Origin: Paludibacter sp.
GTDB lineage: Bacteria > Bacteroidota > Bacteroidia > Bacteroidales > Paludibacteraceae
Assembly: GCA_028692715.1 (NCBI GenBank)
Contig: JAQUWU010000012.1
Span: 26,713-90,712 of the forward strand
Length of the DNA: 64,000 nt
Direction of reading: 5' to 3'
This document shows positions 27,316 to 35,360 of the stretch, piece by piece. The translations under genes were made by a program, and so were the position numbers. Every line of letters starts with the position of its first letter. The stretch's first letter is position 1. The notes under the pieces were generated by a model. The model saw nothing but the letters and a program-made list of their open reading frames with translations. It was not told the origin of the DNA and did no database searches.

Positions 27316-28779
27316 TCAAATTGTTTTAGGATAAACAATAAGTTTTTCTCCTTTCATTAATTTATTATCCGTTTTATTATTCCAGCTTTTTAAATCAGTG
27401 ATCGTACAACCATAGTTCTTTGCAATGGTATAAAAGGATTCACCCGGACCAACTTTATGAGTAATGAGTTTAGTTTTTTCTGTTGAAGCTAAATATTTTT
27501 CGTCCGTCTGTTTGAGATTTAATGTTTGTCCCGGGCGAATATTGCTGCCATCCAATTGATTTATTTTTTTCAATTCATCAATGGAAATATTGTATTTTTT
27601 TGAAATACTAAAAAGCGTTTCGCCGGAAACTACTTTGTGAGAAGTATTTATAGCAAGCTGTTCAGGCTTTAAAACTTCTTTTCTTATAGTATCTTTCTTT
27701 TGAGGTACTACTTTTGCAAATTCAGCCTTACTGAATGTATTTAATTTTAAAACATCGCCAAAATGAATACCGTTTCCGTTTAGTTGATTGATCTTTTTTA
27801 ATTCATCAATCGTGATATTATACATTTTAGAAATACTAAAAAGGGATTCTCCTTTTTTTACAATATGTGATGTAGGATTGGAACTTTCTGATTTCTCCGT
27901 TACATCTTTAGATTTAATGTTAGCAACTGATTTATTTTCTGCCAATTGGATATTTTCAACAGTTACAATTGTCTCTGAATCCTTTATTTTTAATTGCTGT
28001 GAAGGTTTGATTTTACTATTTGTCAGATTGTTTTTCTTTTTTAATTCGGCAACTGACAGACCAAATTTATTGGCAATAGTGCTTAAGTTTTCACCAGATT
28101 TTACCGTATGATATTTTGCCGGAATAATTTTTTTAATCTCTTTCGAAACCATTTTGACTGGAGGGGTTTTCAATGTTAATGGAGTTTCAACATCAGAATT
28201 ATCTTTATTAAATTTATCACAACATAAAACTGAAAGCATTTTATTTTGACTAATTACTCGATTAGCCTTAATAAAACGGTTTTTATAATAACTTTCAGCT
28301 GAATTTGAAATGGTTACACCATTATGTACCGATGCATGTATAAAATCAAAATCTCCTTCGTCATTTGCCGAAACTACGATACCCACATGACCAACTCTAT
28401 GACTTTTTCGTCTACCGGAAAAGAACACCAAATCGCCTGTTTTTACATTTTCAGGCTGTACCGGGTCAAATTGTTCAGCCTGATCGGCTGAAGAACGATC
28501 TAAATTGTAACCAAAATTGCTAAAAACAAATGAAGTAAATCCGGAGCAGTCAAAGGAAGAAGTTCCTGTAGAACCGTATCTATAAGGAGTGTCTAGAAAT
28601 AATTTTCCGTAATTAATTAAAGAATCTGTTATTGCTACTTTATTTTGCGACAGATAATCTACTGTTAAATTATTATTAATATTATCTGCAGTAGATATGT
28701 CCGAAGACATTTCTGCAGACGAAAATTGGACAGAAAGAAATAATGTTATTAATACGAAAAAGAGTTTTTGTAAAGTCAT
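27316..28779 (-). CDS. NlpC/P60 peptidoglycan hydrolase with four LysM domains
   Basis: 487 residues. Signal peptide (residues 1-22), then the NlpC/P60 domain with Cys78 (FDCSGF), His131 (GHVGI) and a third polar residue near His148 (IHAS). Four LysM repeats follow at about residues 223-267, 307-350, 380-425 and 438-485. Each has the xHxVxxGExLxxIxKxY pattern. The family cleaves peptide stems of peptidoglycan, and LysM domains bind glycan chains. The domain order (catalytic first, LysM last) is the reverse of many firmicute enzymes. A -7 box lies 31 bases upstream. Confidence 0.9.
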   Translation of the reverse strand: MTLQKLFFVLITLFLSVQFSSAEMSSDISTADNINNNLTVDYLSQNKVAITDSLINYGKLFLDTPYRYGSTGTSSFDCSGFTSFVFSNFGYNLDRSSADQAEQFDPVQPENVKTGDLVFFSGRRKSHRVGHVGIVVSANDEGDFDFIHASVHNGVTISNSAESYYKNRFIKANRVISQNKMLSVLCCDKFNKDNSDVETPLTLKTPPVKMVSKEIKKIIPAKYHTVKSGENLSTIANKFGLSVAELKKKNNLTNSKIKPSQQLKIKDSETIVTVENIQLAENKSVANIKSKDVTEKSESSNPTSHIVKKGESLFSISKMYNITIDELKKINQLNGNGIHFGDVLKLNTFSKAEFAKVVPQKKDTIRKEVLKPEQLAINTSHKVVSGETLFSISKKYNISIDELKKINQLDGSNIRPGQTLNLKQTDEKYLASTEKTKLITHKVGPGESFYTIAKNYGCTITDLKSWNNKTDNKLMKGEKLIVYPKTI

Positions 28780-28809
28780 GGGCTTTATTCACTGATAATT
28801 GAATACTTA

Positions 28810-28817
28810 CAAAGATA
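28810..28817 (-). promoter_or_regulatory. -7 box of the NlpC/LysM gene
   Basis: The minus strand reads TATCTTTG, 30 bases before the start codon at 28779. Confidence 0.55.
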
Positions 28818-28890
28818 TATTTTTTTTTAAAAGTAATGCATATAGCTAACGTTCTTTTTAAATAAAAAAAATAATTCTTTTCAGAAAGCC

Positions 28891-29784
28891 TTAAAATTTA
28901 AGCAGGGATGCACTTTCATTAACGTTTAATTCAACATTTTTTCCTAATACCAAAGGCATATTATCATCAACATGACCGGAAGGAAAGTTAAAACAAACCG
29001 GATAATCATATTCTTTTACTGCATCGAAAATAATTTCGGCAATGCTTTGTTTCATCTGTGGATCTTCTTCACAATCAGAGAATTGTCCTACAATCAATCC
29101 TGAAATTTGCGATAAAACACCGCTAAATCTCAGGTTTTGCATCATGCGATCGATATGATAGGGTTTTTCGGCAATATCTTCGAAAAAAAGAATATTTCCT
29201 TTGTAAGGCAAATCGAATTCACTTCCGCGTAAGCCCATTAATACGGAAAGATTTCCGCCTACGAGTTTTCCTGAGGCATTTCCCTTGCGATTTAATAGGT
29301 TTGCAGCGATAGTATATTCCGGCAATTTCCCCGTAAGGATATTTTTAACTTGTTGCACTTGCTCACAATTTTCGGGCAATTCGGTCAGTTGTTTTGCCAT
29401 AATTCCGTGAATAGAAGCAACCCCAAGGTTAGTGATAGCATTGTGTATAATGGTAATATCGCTGAACCCGATCAACCATTTTGGATTTTTTGTAAATGAA
29501 CTAAAATCGAGTTTATCAATAATTTGTGCCACTCCATAACCACCTCTACTACAAATGATCGCTTTTACTTTTGGGTCATCGAGTGCCGATTGTAAATTCG
29601 AAATACGTTGTTCTTTTGTTCCGGCAAATCGCCCGTATTCCGAGCGTGCAAATTCACCTTCCGTCACGCTGAATCCCCATGTTGTGAGTTTGCTCTTTGC
29701 ACCATCAATATATTTAGGATCAATTGCTCCCGAAGGAGATACAATACGAATTTCGTCGTTGGGTTGTAAGTAGGGCGGTATCAT
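28891..29784 (-). CDS. ldcA: S66-family LD-carboxypeptidase
   Basis: About 297 residues from ATG at 29784. An in-frame TTG at 29802 is possible but would bring the start within three bases of the cupin stop. The core holds IVSPSG, AIICSRGGYG (nucleophilic Ser in SRGGYG), WLIGFSDIT and FFEDI, the pattern of S66 enzymes. LD-carboxypeptidases remove the terminal D-Ala from the tetrapeptide of recycled murein. A related MccF-type role (microcin immunity) cannot be excluded. It lies downstream of a cupin gene and close to the NlpC/P60 gene. Confidence 0.85.
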   Translation of the reverse strand: MIPPYLQPNDEIRIVSPSGAIDPKYIDGAKSKLTTWGFSVTEGEFARSEYGRFAGTKEQRISNLQSALDDPKVKAIICSRGGYGVAQIIDKLDFSSFTKNPKWLIGFSDITIIHNAITNLGVASIHGIMAKQLTELPENCEQVQQVKNILTGKLPEYTIAANLLNRKGNASGKLVGGNLSVLMGLRGSEFDLPYKGNILFFEDIAEKPYHIDRMMQNLRFSGVLSQISGLIVGQFSDCEEDPQMKQSIAEIIFDAVKEYDYPVCFNFPSGHVDDNMPLVLGKNVELNVNESASLLKF

Positions 29785-29805
29785 CTGTTTTGTTATTTTC
29801 AAAAA

Positions 29806-30234
29806 TTATTTTTGTGCTCCATAATCTTTTATTACGAGATATTTAAGTTCTGTATCGCCCACATTGCTAATGCCATGTTCTACCATGGAAGGACAATAGA
29901 AACTGGCGTATGGCTCTGCAATAACTGAATCGCCATTCAAATAAAACTGAGCTTTGCCTTCCAGAATAAAAAAGAATTCATCCTCAGCATGTTTATGAGG
30001 TGGGTGAGTCGCATCATGCGGTTTAACAACACTCATTTTAAGCGTTCTCCCATTCAAAAAATCTTTATCGGCAAACCAATACTGATAGCCTGCTTTGGTA
30101 GGTACAGTTTTATCTGCAGAAAATTGATTTACACAATTTTTGATGGTCCACTTTGTTTGGGTGGAATCTTTTGTCTGAGCTGAAATCAAACCACACAAAC
30201 TGAATAATAGAAATAAAAATTTGATTTTTTTCAT
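29806..30234 (-). CDS. Secreted cupin-domain protein
   Basis: 142 residues with a signal peptide (MKKIKFLFLLFSLCGLISA). The cupin motif HPPHKHAEDEFFFILEG supplies metal-binding His/His/Glu residues, and a second conserved His is in MVEHGISN. The small beta-barrel could bind a metal or sugar. The exact role is unknown. It lies just upstream of the LD-carboxypeptidase on the same strand, about 20 bases apart, so they may be co-transcribed. Confidence 0.75.
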   Translation of the reverse strand: MKKIKFLFLLFSLCGLISAQTKDSTQTKWTIKNCVNQFSADKTVPTKAGYQYWFADKDFLNGRTLKMSVVKPHDATHPPHKHAEDEFFFILEGKAQFYLNGDSVIAEPYASFYCPSMVEHGISNVGDTELKYLVIKDYGAQK

Positions 30235-30264
30235 ATTTAATTTTATTTAAGAATTATATACTTT

Positions 30265-30690
30265 TCATTCATGATTTAATTGTTGAGTAAACTGTTCGAG
30301 TGTTGGTAGGGAGTTTTTAATTTCATTCGGTAATTCATTGTATGTAAATTGACTAACTCCCATAAGTTTATTTATATTTTTCAACGTAAAATCGACAACA
30401 ATATTGTTTTTGTTTTTGCAGAGTAAAATGCCAATCGTAGACTTATCATCATCGGCTTTTACTAACTGGTTGATGGCTATCATGTGAAAATTAAGTTTTC
30501 CTAAAAACTCAGGTTCAAACTCTTTGACTTTTAGTTCGATAATTACGTGACATTTCAACTTCGTGTGAGAAAAAAGCATGTCGGTTCTGTATTCTTTTCC
30601 ACCCACAACAAGTTGGAATTGCCGTCCCATAATTTGGTTTTGTGATTTCTCCATCAGCTTGTTGGATTTTATTATTTTCAAATTATCCAT
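30265..30690 (-). pseudogene. C-terminal PDDEXK nuclease fragment of a DUF1016/YhcG-type gene
   Basis: 141 residues from ATG at 30690. It contains GRQFQLVVGGKEYRTDMLF, IELKVKEFEPEFLGKLNF and IGILLCKNKNN, with the Asp and Glu-x-Lys of a PDDEXK fold. The usual YhcG protein has about 350 residues with an N-terminal helical domain, missing here. The reading frame begins only a few residues before the nuclease motif. It may be a decayed remnant or, less likely, a stand-alone nuclease domain. A direct repeat TCCATCA-CTTGTTGGA lies around the start (30651-30706). Confidence 0.6.
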
Positions 30691-30867
30691 CAACTTGTTG
30701 GAATATTATATCTGATTGACTGTTAATTAAATAGAGTTTTTCAAAAAACCCAGTAGAAATAATAAACTTATTACTCAATAATAGCAAGTTAGATTATAGT
30801 CAATAAAAAATTATATTCTCTATTTTCTGTGTGCCCTGAGTTACCATATTTTACTAAAAAAAATCTT

Positions 30868-32190
30868 TTAGTATCGTAACCACTTCCACATTTCTTTCCA
30901 ACTGGCTTTTTTACCGTACATCAGAATTCCAGTTCGGTATATTTTTCCAGCCATCCAGGTTGTTCCGATAAACGATAAAACCAGAATAGACAAAGATAAT
31001 ATTATTTGCCAAACCGGAACGTCGAATGGCAAGCGAACCATCATTACTATGGGCGAAGTGAATGGAATCATCGAGCACCAAAAGGCTAATGGTCCATCCG
31101 GATTTTGAGCGCTGTAAATGGCTGCATAAATACCAAAGATAATGGGCAAGGTTAATGGCAACGAAAATTGTTGTGTATCGGTTTCACTATCGACAGCAGA
31201 ACCTACAGCCGCAAAGAGAGAAGCATATAGCAAATAACCACCCAAAAAATAAACCACAAAAAGCACAATAATCTGCATAAAATCAAATCCGTGTAACATG
31301 GCGAAAACCTGCTGAATTTCATTTGGATTTTGTGACATAGGTGAAGCCGACATCCCCATTTGGTTCGCTTGTTGCAAAGCCTCCATGTCCAAATTACCAC
31401 CAAAGAAACTTCCTGCAGCCGTAGAAATTGCAATGGTCAAAATAAGCCACATTAAAAATTGAGTCAATCCTACCATTGCAATCCCAATGATTTTTCCCAT
31501 CATTAATTCAAAAGGTTTTACCGACGAAATCATAACTTCCACGATGCGACTTGTTTTTTCCTGAACAACACCTCCCATTACTTGTGCGCCATAAATAACA
31601 ATAAACATATAAATAACAAAGGCCGAAATCATGCCGATGACTAAGGCCAATTCGGCTGAACCTTCTTTATTATCACCGTCTTCGCCCCATTTAATAGTAG
31701 GAATGTCGATGTTTGCTTTCGATTTTTCCACCATTTCTTTTAGGTTTGGGATATTATACGATGCGAGTTTTTGTAATTCTACATATTGATTCAGCAAACC
31801 TGAAATATAATTTTTCAGTTCTAGATTGACCTGTTTTTCTGAATAAAGCGTAGCTGCTTTAGGGTTATTGGCCAAATTGTCGGTAATTAAAAGCAAAGCG
31901 GTAAATTCTTTATCATCTTTCCCTTCATTCTCTTTTTTTACATCTTCTGCAGGTTTATCCACAAAATCAAATTCATAGGTTTCGTTACTTTTCAATACTT
32001 GCGAGTAAATATTAGTGCGGTCGATAACCACAATATGTTTCTTATTGCTGTCCTTGATATTCGATAACCAAAGCGGAACAGTTATCATACCTGCAAACAG
32101 AAGTGGCGTAAGAAAGGTAAGAATGATGAAAGATTTTTTCATCACGCGGGTAGTGTATTCCCGTTTTATAATTAATGAAATTTTGCTCAT
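30868..32190 (-). CDS. ABC-2 type exporter permease (NatB-like)
   Basis: 440 residues. One N-terminal transmembrane segment (residues 18-42), a large extracytoplasmic domain (about 43-175) rich in Lys/Glu, then five further segments between about 180 and 425. VVQEKTSRIVEVMISSVKPFELMMGKIIG is the family signature, here summarised as EKTSRIVEVMISSVKP. It pairs with the ATPase at 32666-33562. NatAB of Bacillus exports Na+, but substrates differ widely in this family. A four-helix gene sits between the ATPase and this permease. Confidence 0.85.
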   Translation of the reverse strand: MSKISLIIKREYTTRVMKKSFIILTFLTPLLFAGMITVPLWLSNIKDSNKKHIVVIDRTNIYSQVLKSNETYEFDFVDKPAEDVKKENEGKDDKEFTALLLITDNLANNPKAATLYSEKQVNLELKNYISGLLNQYVELQKLASYNIPNLKEMVEKSKANIDIPTIKWGEDGDNKEGSAELALVIGMISAFVIYMFIVIYGAQVMGGVVQEKTSRIVEVMISSVKPFELMMGKIIGIAMVGLTQFLMWLILTIAISTAAGSFFGGNLDMEALQQANQMGMSASPMSQNPNEIQQVFAMLHGFDFMQIIVLFVVYFLGGYLLYASLFAAVGSAVDSETDTQQFSLPLTLPIIFGIYAAIYSAQNPDGPLAFWCSMIPFTSPIVMMVRLPFDVPVWQIILSLSILVLSFIGTTWMAGKIYRTGILMYGKKASWKEMWKWLRY

Positions 32191-32198
32191 AAAAAATA

Positions 32199-32230
32199 AT
32201 GGTAAATTGTTAATGGTAAATTATTAATGC
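32199..32230. repeat. AATGGTAAATT tract, left flank of four-helix module 1
   Basis: Two or three copies of a TTAATGGTAAATT-like unit lie directly before the permease start codon. A complementary tract with TTATCATTAACAATT lies on the other side of the four-helix gene at 32636-32670. The pair is an imperfect inverted repeat bracketing the gene. Confidence 0.55.
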
Positions 32231-32269
32231 CAATAATGTTAGATTCTTTTTGAATGGAACATCATCTCA

Positions 32270-32635
32270 TTAATTTATTTTGTTATGATTCGATTTTGCT
32301 GTTTTAATAATACTTGTAATTAGTTTTATGATTTCCAACGCATCGTTATTTATGTTATCAAATTGCTCTTGACTTAAATAATCAGTTTTTGTTAATAATT
32401 CTAACCAATAGAGTGTCTCATTCATTTCTTTTTGAGCAATAGCCATTTTATGAATAAAATCAACAGTTGACTCAGCATGTTCTGCCTCTCGAACCATTGC
32501 TCCAACACTTGTTCCACTTCGTAAAACTTGTTTAGATAAAATAAATTCTTTTTTGGTTTCTGTTAAATGTTTAAATAATTTTACAATGCGTATTGCAAAC
32601 AAAAGACTTTTGTCCTTAATTACATTCTCTTTCAT
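32270..32635 (-). CDS. Four-helix-bundle protein (S23/IVP-type), module 1
   Basis: 121 residues. The conserved core reads VLRSGTSVGAMVREAEHAES, and the rest is amphipathic helix, matching the four-helix-bundle proteins known from intervening sequences of 23S rRNA genes and from accessory (Avd-like) proteins of retroelements. No catalytic residue is evident. It interrupts an ABC exporter operon on the same strand and is bracketed by low-complexity inverted tracts. A second family member is at 33632-33976. Function here is unknown; RNA or nucleic-acid binding is inferred from the family. Confidence 0.85.
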   Translation of the reverse strand: MKENVIKDKSLLFAIRIVKLFKHLTETKKEFILSKQVLRSGTSVGAMVREAEHAESTVDFIHKMAIAQKEMNETLYWLELLTKTDYLSQEQFDNINNDALEIIKLITSIIKTAKSNHNKIN

Positions 32636-32670
32636 AATTAACCATTTATCATTAACAATTCACAATTATT
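32636..32670. repeat. Right flank tract of four-helix module 1
   Basis: AATTAACCATTTATC followed by ATTAACAATTCACAATT. Its complement resembles the tract at 32199-32230. The stop codon of the upstream ATPase (32666-32668) lies inside it. Confidence 0.5.
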
Positions 32671-33562
32671 TCTTCACCGTTTCAATGAAGATATCATTCA
32701 TGCTTGGCAATAATTCTTCGAAACTAATAATCTCAGTTTGTTTTATGATTTCATTCAACAAAATGTTGTTGCCCCCCGAACTAATTTTTTTAATGGTACT
32801 TTCTACGATTCCATTCATTTGTTTTTCGGTCAATAATTCAAAATCAGAATTTCCCTCTATTGGTGTTGCAGTTGATATTTTATAGGTTTTGCTGGCAAAG
32901 GATTTTTTTATTTCAGTTACGTTTCCTTGTAAAACAATTTTAGCGTGATTAACCAGCGATATATTTTCGCAAAGTTCCTCTACCGATTCCATATTGTGGG
33001 TCGAAAAAATAATTGTTGCTCCCTTATCCCGTAAATCCAAAATTTCTCTTTTCAGTAAATCGGTATTTACAGGGTCGAAACCACTAAAAGGTTCGTCGAA
33101 TATCAGTAGTTTAGGTTCGTGCAAAACAGTTGTGATAAATTGCACCTTCTGTGCCATTCCTTTCGAAAGTTCTTCCACTTTTTTGTCCCACCATGCCTGA
33201 ATTTCGAATTTCTCAAACCAGAATTTTAATGCTTTCAACGCATCATTTTTTTTCATTCCTTTCAGTTGAGCAAGATACAAAGCCAGTTCGCCCACTTTCA
33301 TTTTTTTGTACAAACCACGTTCTTCGGGCAAATAACCAATATGTTCCACATCGGCAGAAGTCATTCGTTTCCCATTCAAACGAACTTCACCACTATCAGG
33401 AGCAGTTATGCAATTGATAATTCGTATCAAGGTGGTTTTTCCTGCACCATTTGGCCCGAGTAATCCATACACCGAATTCTCCGGGACTTCCAGACTGACG
33501 CCATCCAGCGCCCTGTGTCCCGAATATTGTTTTACTACGTTTTCTACTTCAAGTAATGTCAT
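32666..33562 (-). CDS. ABC exporter ATP-binding protein (NatA-like)
   Basis: 298 residues. Walker A GPNGAGKTT, the signature ELSKGMAQKVQ, Walker B LLIFDEPFSGFDP and the H-loop STHNMESVEEL are all present in order, with a C-terminal extension of about 70 residues typical of NatA-type ATPases. It powers the ABC-2 permease encoded downstream. The operon is interrupted between the two genes by four-helix module 1. Cargo is unknown. Confidence 0.92.
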   Translation of the reverse strand: MTLLEVENVVKQYSGHRALDGVSLEVPENSVYGLLGPNGAGKTTLIRIINCITAPDSGEVRLNGKRMTSADVEHIGYLPEERGLYKKMKVGELALYLAQLKGMKKNDALKALKFWFEKFEIQAWWDKKVEELSKGMAQKVQFITTVLHEPKLLIFDEPFSGFDPVNTDLLKREILDLRDKGATIIFSTHNMESVEELCENISLVNHAKIVLQGNVTEIKKSFASKTYKISTATPIEGNSDFELLTEKQMNGIVESTIKKISSGGNNILLNEIIKQTEIISFEELLPSMNDIFIETVKK

Positions 33563-33567
33563 TTTAT

Positions 33568-33620
33568 TGATGTGATGATGTGATAATGAGTTGATGTGAT
33601 GATGTGATGATGTGATGATT
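33568..33620. repeat. TGATG/TGTGATGA tract, left flank of four-helix module 2
   Basis: A simple sequence built of TGATGTGATGATG units, repeated about four times. It lies between the ATPase start codon and the four-helix gene. A complementary tract (CATCAGCACATCAACTCATC and similar) is at 34010-34078 on the other side. Confidence 0.75.
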
Positions 33621-33631
33621 AAATGTATTGA

Positions 33632-33976
33632 TTATTTTGATTTCATTTTTGAGATGATACTTGACAAGAGTTTTTTTATACTTAAAATCTTAATTTTCAG
33701 CTCCGAATTAAACGGATAATTTGGTGATTTTTCACACAACAATAACCAATACTCTGTTTCATCTGCTTCTTTTGCTGCAATTTTTAGTTTATGAGTGAAA
33801 TCAGCATTGCTTTCACAATTTTGAGCTTCCCGTACATTTGCACCTATTGATGTTCCTGATTTTAGTAATTGATTTGCAAGAACAAACTTCCTTTTTTCTT
33901 CTAATAATTCTGTATATGTAATTATTTCAAGAGCAAATTCGAAGCTCAATTCTAAAATTTCGTTTCTCTTTTCCAT
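33632..33976 (-). CDS. Four-helix-bundle protein (S23/IVP-type), module 2
   Basis: 114 residues, with the conserved core LLKSGTSIGANVREAQNCES and amphipathic helices throughout. It shares the SGTS-GA-VREA core with module 1 (32270-32635) but is clearly diverged elsewhere, so the two are not a recent duplicate. It lies between the ATPase and radC on the same strand as both, and is bracketed by inverted TGATG-type tracts. Nothing else within the tracts looks coding. Confidence 0.85.
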   Translation of the reverse strand: MEKRNEILELSFEFALEIITYTELLEEKRKFVLANQLLKSGTSIGANVREAQNCESNADFTHKLKIAAKEADETEYWLLLCEKSPNYPFNSELKIKILSIKKLLSSIISKMKSK

Positions 33977-34009
33977 AATATTTAGGTTTAATCATTCATC
34001 AATTTATTA

Positions 34010-34078
34010 CAACATTACCTCATCAGCACATCAACTCATCAGCACATTAGCACATCGCCTCATCATCACATCATCCCT
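34010..34078. repeat. Right flank tract of four-helix module 2, entering radC
   Basis: Units such as CATCAGCACATCAACTCATC and CATCATCACATCATCC run through 34066-34068, the radC stop codon. The last radC codons (ATG ATG TGA) are therefore made of repeat units. This tract is complementary in kind to 33568-33620. Confidence 0.75.
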
Positions 34079-34767
34079 TCATCTGCAAAGCTATAATAAT
34101 TTCCTCTGGCAATGATGATATGATCCAGAAAACTTATACCAATGGCATCGCAGCCTGCTTTTATTCTTTTCGTAATTACTTCATCTTCGTGGCTCGGACG
34201 ATTTTGACCGGAAGGATGATTGTGTGCTACGACTATTGCCTGAGCCGATTTTTCTAACGCCATTTTCAACATCATTGGAATATCTACCACGGTTTGTCGG
34301 GTTCCACCTTGCGTCAAGCGTTTAATTTCTATTACTTTGTTTGCCCCGTTTAACAGTCCAACCCAAAACTCTTCGTGCTGTAAATCGATAAGTTGCGGTT
34401 CGAAAAGTTCAAATAAATCGATGCTGGAAGCAATTTTTTTCCGTTCCAGTATTTCATTTGTTTTGCGGCGTTTCCCTAATTCCAATGCCGCCATTATGGT
34501 AATAGCTTTTGCTTTGCCAATTCCTTTAAATCGTTTGCAAAGATCATTTACCGAAAGTTGAGCCAGCTCATTGATATTGTCCTTGCATTCACGCATAATT
34601 CTTCGGGCAAGTTCCACTGCCGATTCATCTTTGTTGCCAATGGCAATGAGAATAGCTAACAATTCTGCATCCGAAAGACTTTGAGCGCCTTTCTTCAACA
34701 TTTTTTCGCGGGGCTGATCATCTTCGGCCCACTCACGAATGGTTAGTCTTTTTTCATCGGATAGCAT
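34066..34767 (-). CDS. radC: RadC-family JAB/MPN domain protein
   Basis: 233 residues. An N-terminal helix-hairpin-helix-like region (FKGIGKAKAITIMAALELGKR, abbreviated as KGIGKAKA) is followed by a JAMM metalloprotease-like motif VVAHNHPSGQNRPSHED with two His and an Asp. The role in repair is disputed, since the E. coli radC allele proved to be recG. The last codons come from a low-complexity tract next to four-helix module 2, so the native C-terminus may have been altered. Confidence 0.92.
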   Translation of the reverse strand: MLSDEKRLTIREWAEDDQPREKMLKKGAQSLSDAELLAILIAIGNKDESAVELARRIMRECKDNINELAQLSVNDLCKRFKGIGKAKAITIMAALELGKRRKTNEILERKKIASSIDLFELFEPQLIDLQHEEFWVGLLNGANKVIEIKRLTQGGTRQTVVDIPMMLKMALEKSAQAIVVAHNHPSGQNRPSHEDEVITKRIKAGCDAIGISFLDHIIIARGNYYSFADEGMM

Positions 34768-34884
34768 TTGCCAAAAATACGAAAAAACTTTTAGTTAATA
34801 GTTATTTGGTTTTTTTCTGTAATAAAAATGTGTGAAAACACAAAAAAAATGAAAGAAGAAAAACTTTAAATATCTATTGGACTT

Positions 34885-35074
34885 TAGTAAATGGAACAAA
34901 TTAATGTACCATTTAGAAACATTAATAGAACGCTGATTTTCGCTGATTTATTGGAATTCAAATCCGTTTTTACAAATCCACTCTATCAGTGAAAATTGCG
35001 CCTGCCTGTCGCAGGCAGGTTCTATTCTTAAATATATTCATGCAAAATACGACATTATTTGTTTTCAATTACTT
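34885..35074. repeat. AAGTAA-end dispersed repeat, copy A
   Basis: Starts AGTAAATGGAACAAATTAATG and ends TTTTCAATTACTT, which are imperfect inverses of each other. The body contains GAACGCTGATTTTCGCTG and TCCACTCTATCAGTGAAAAT. Compared with copy B it lacks about 90 internal bases. A 19-bp palindrome is nested at 35001-35019. No TSD is evident. The following 35075-35310 holds no gene that I can recognise. Confidence 0.7.
35001..35019. repeat. 19-bp palindrome nested in copy A
   Basis: CCTGCCTGTCGCAGGCAGG is a near-perfect palindrome. Copy C of the host repeat shows the undisturbed sequence (TCAGCGTTCTATTC), so the palindrome entered this site. The same insertion is at 36480-36498 in copy B. 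Confidence 0.75.
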
Positions 35075-35311
35075 CTATGGCTTTATCAACAAAAAATTCC
35101 AGAAAGTATTTAATTGATTAACAGTTTATTGCAGCAAGTTGAAATCGTGTGACAGCGGGGTCGGTAGAAAATGCAAAGATGTTTAAGAAATCAGCACTAC
35201 GTGCCTCGTTCCCAAACACCTTAGGTTCGATTTCTTTGCAGAAAGTATTAGCGGGGTATCGCTAGTGAGGTCATAAGTCAAAGCTTTAAAATCAAATGCA
35301 AATAAACAAAT

Positions 35312-35342
35312 CAGGCTGTTTCAAAATTAATGAAACAGCCTG
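35312..35342 (-). terminator. Terminator-like hairpin after the M48 gene
   Basis: A 12-bp stem (CAGGCTGTTTCA with its complement) around a 7-base loop, 19 bases after the M48 stop codon on the minus strand. The following T-run is broken, so efficiency is uncertain. Confidence 0.65.
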
Positions 35343-35360
35343 TATTATAGAAATATAATC

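Noticed and set aside
28891-29784. LD-carboxypeptidase as a microcin C immunity protein (MccF)
   Set aside because: S66 enzymes include MccF, but no mcc genes are present and the neighbourhood is cell-wall related.
33568-33620. TGATG tract as a CRISPR or microsatellite locus
   Set aside because: Units are short and irregular with no spacers; the inverted partner at 34010-34078 makes a flanking-repeat explanation better.
35075-35310. Possible decayed gene after repeat copy A
   Set aside because: Frames such as NQHYVPRSQ caught the eye, but stops follow soon and the similarity is too short to name.
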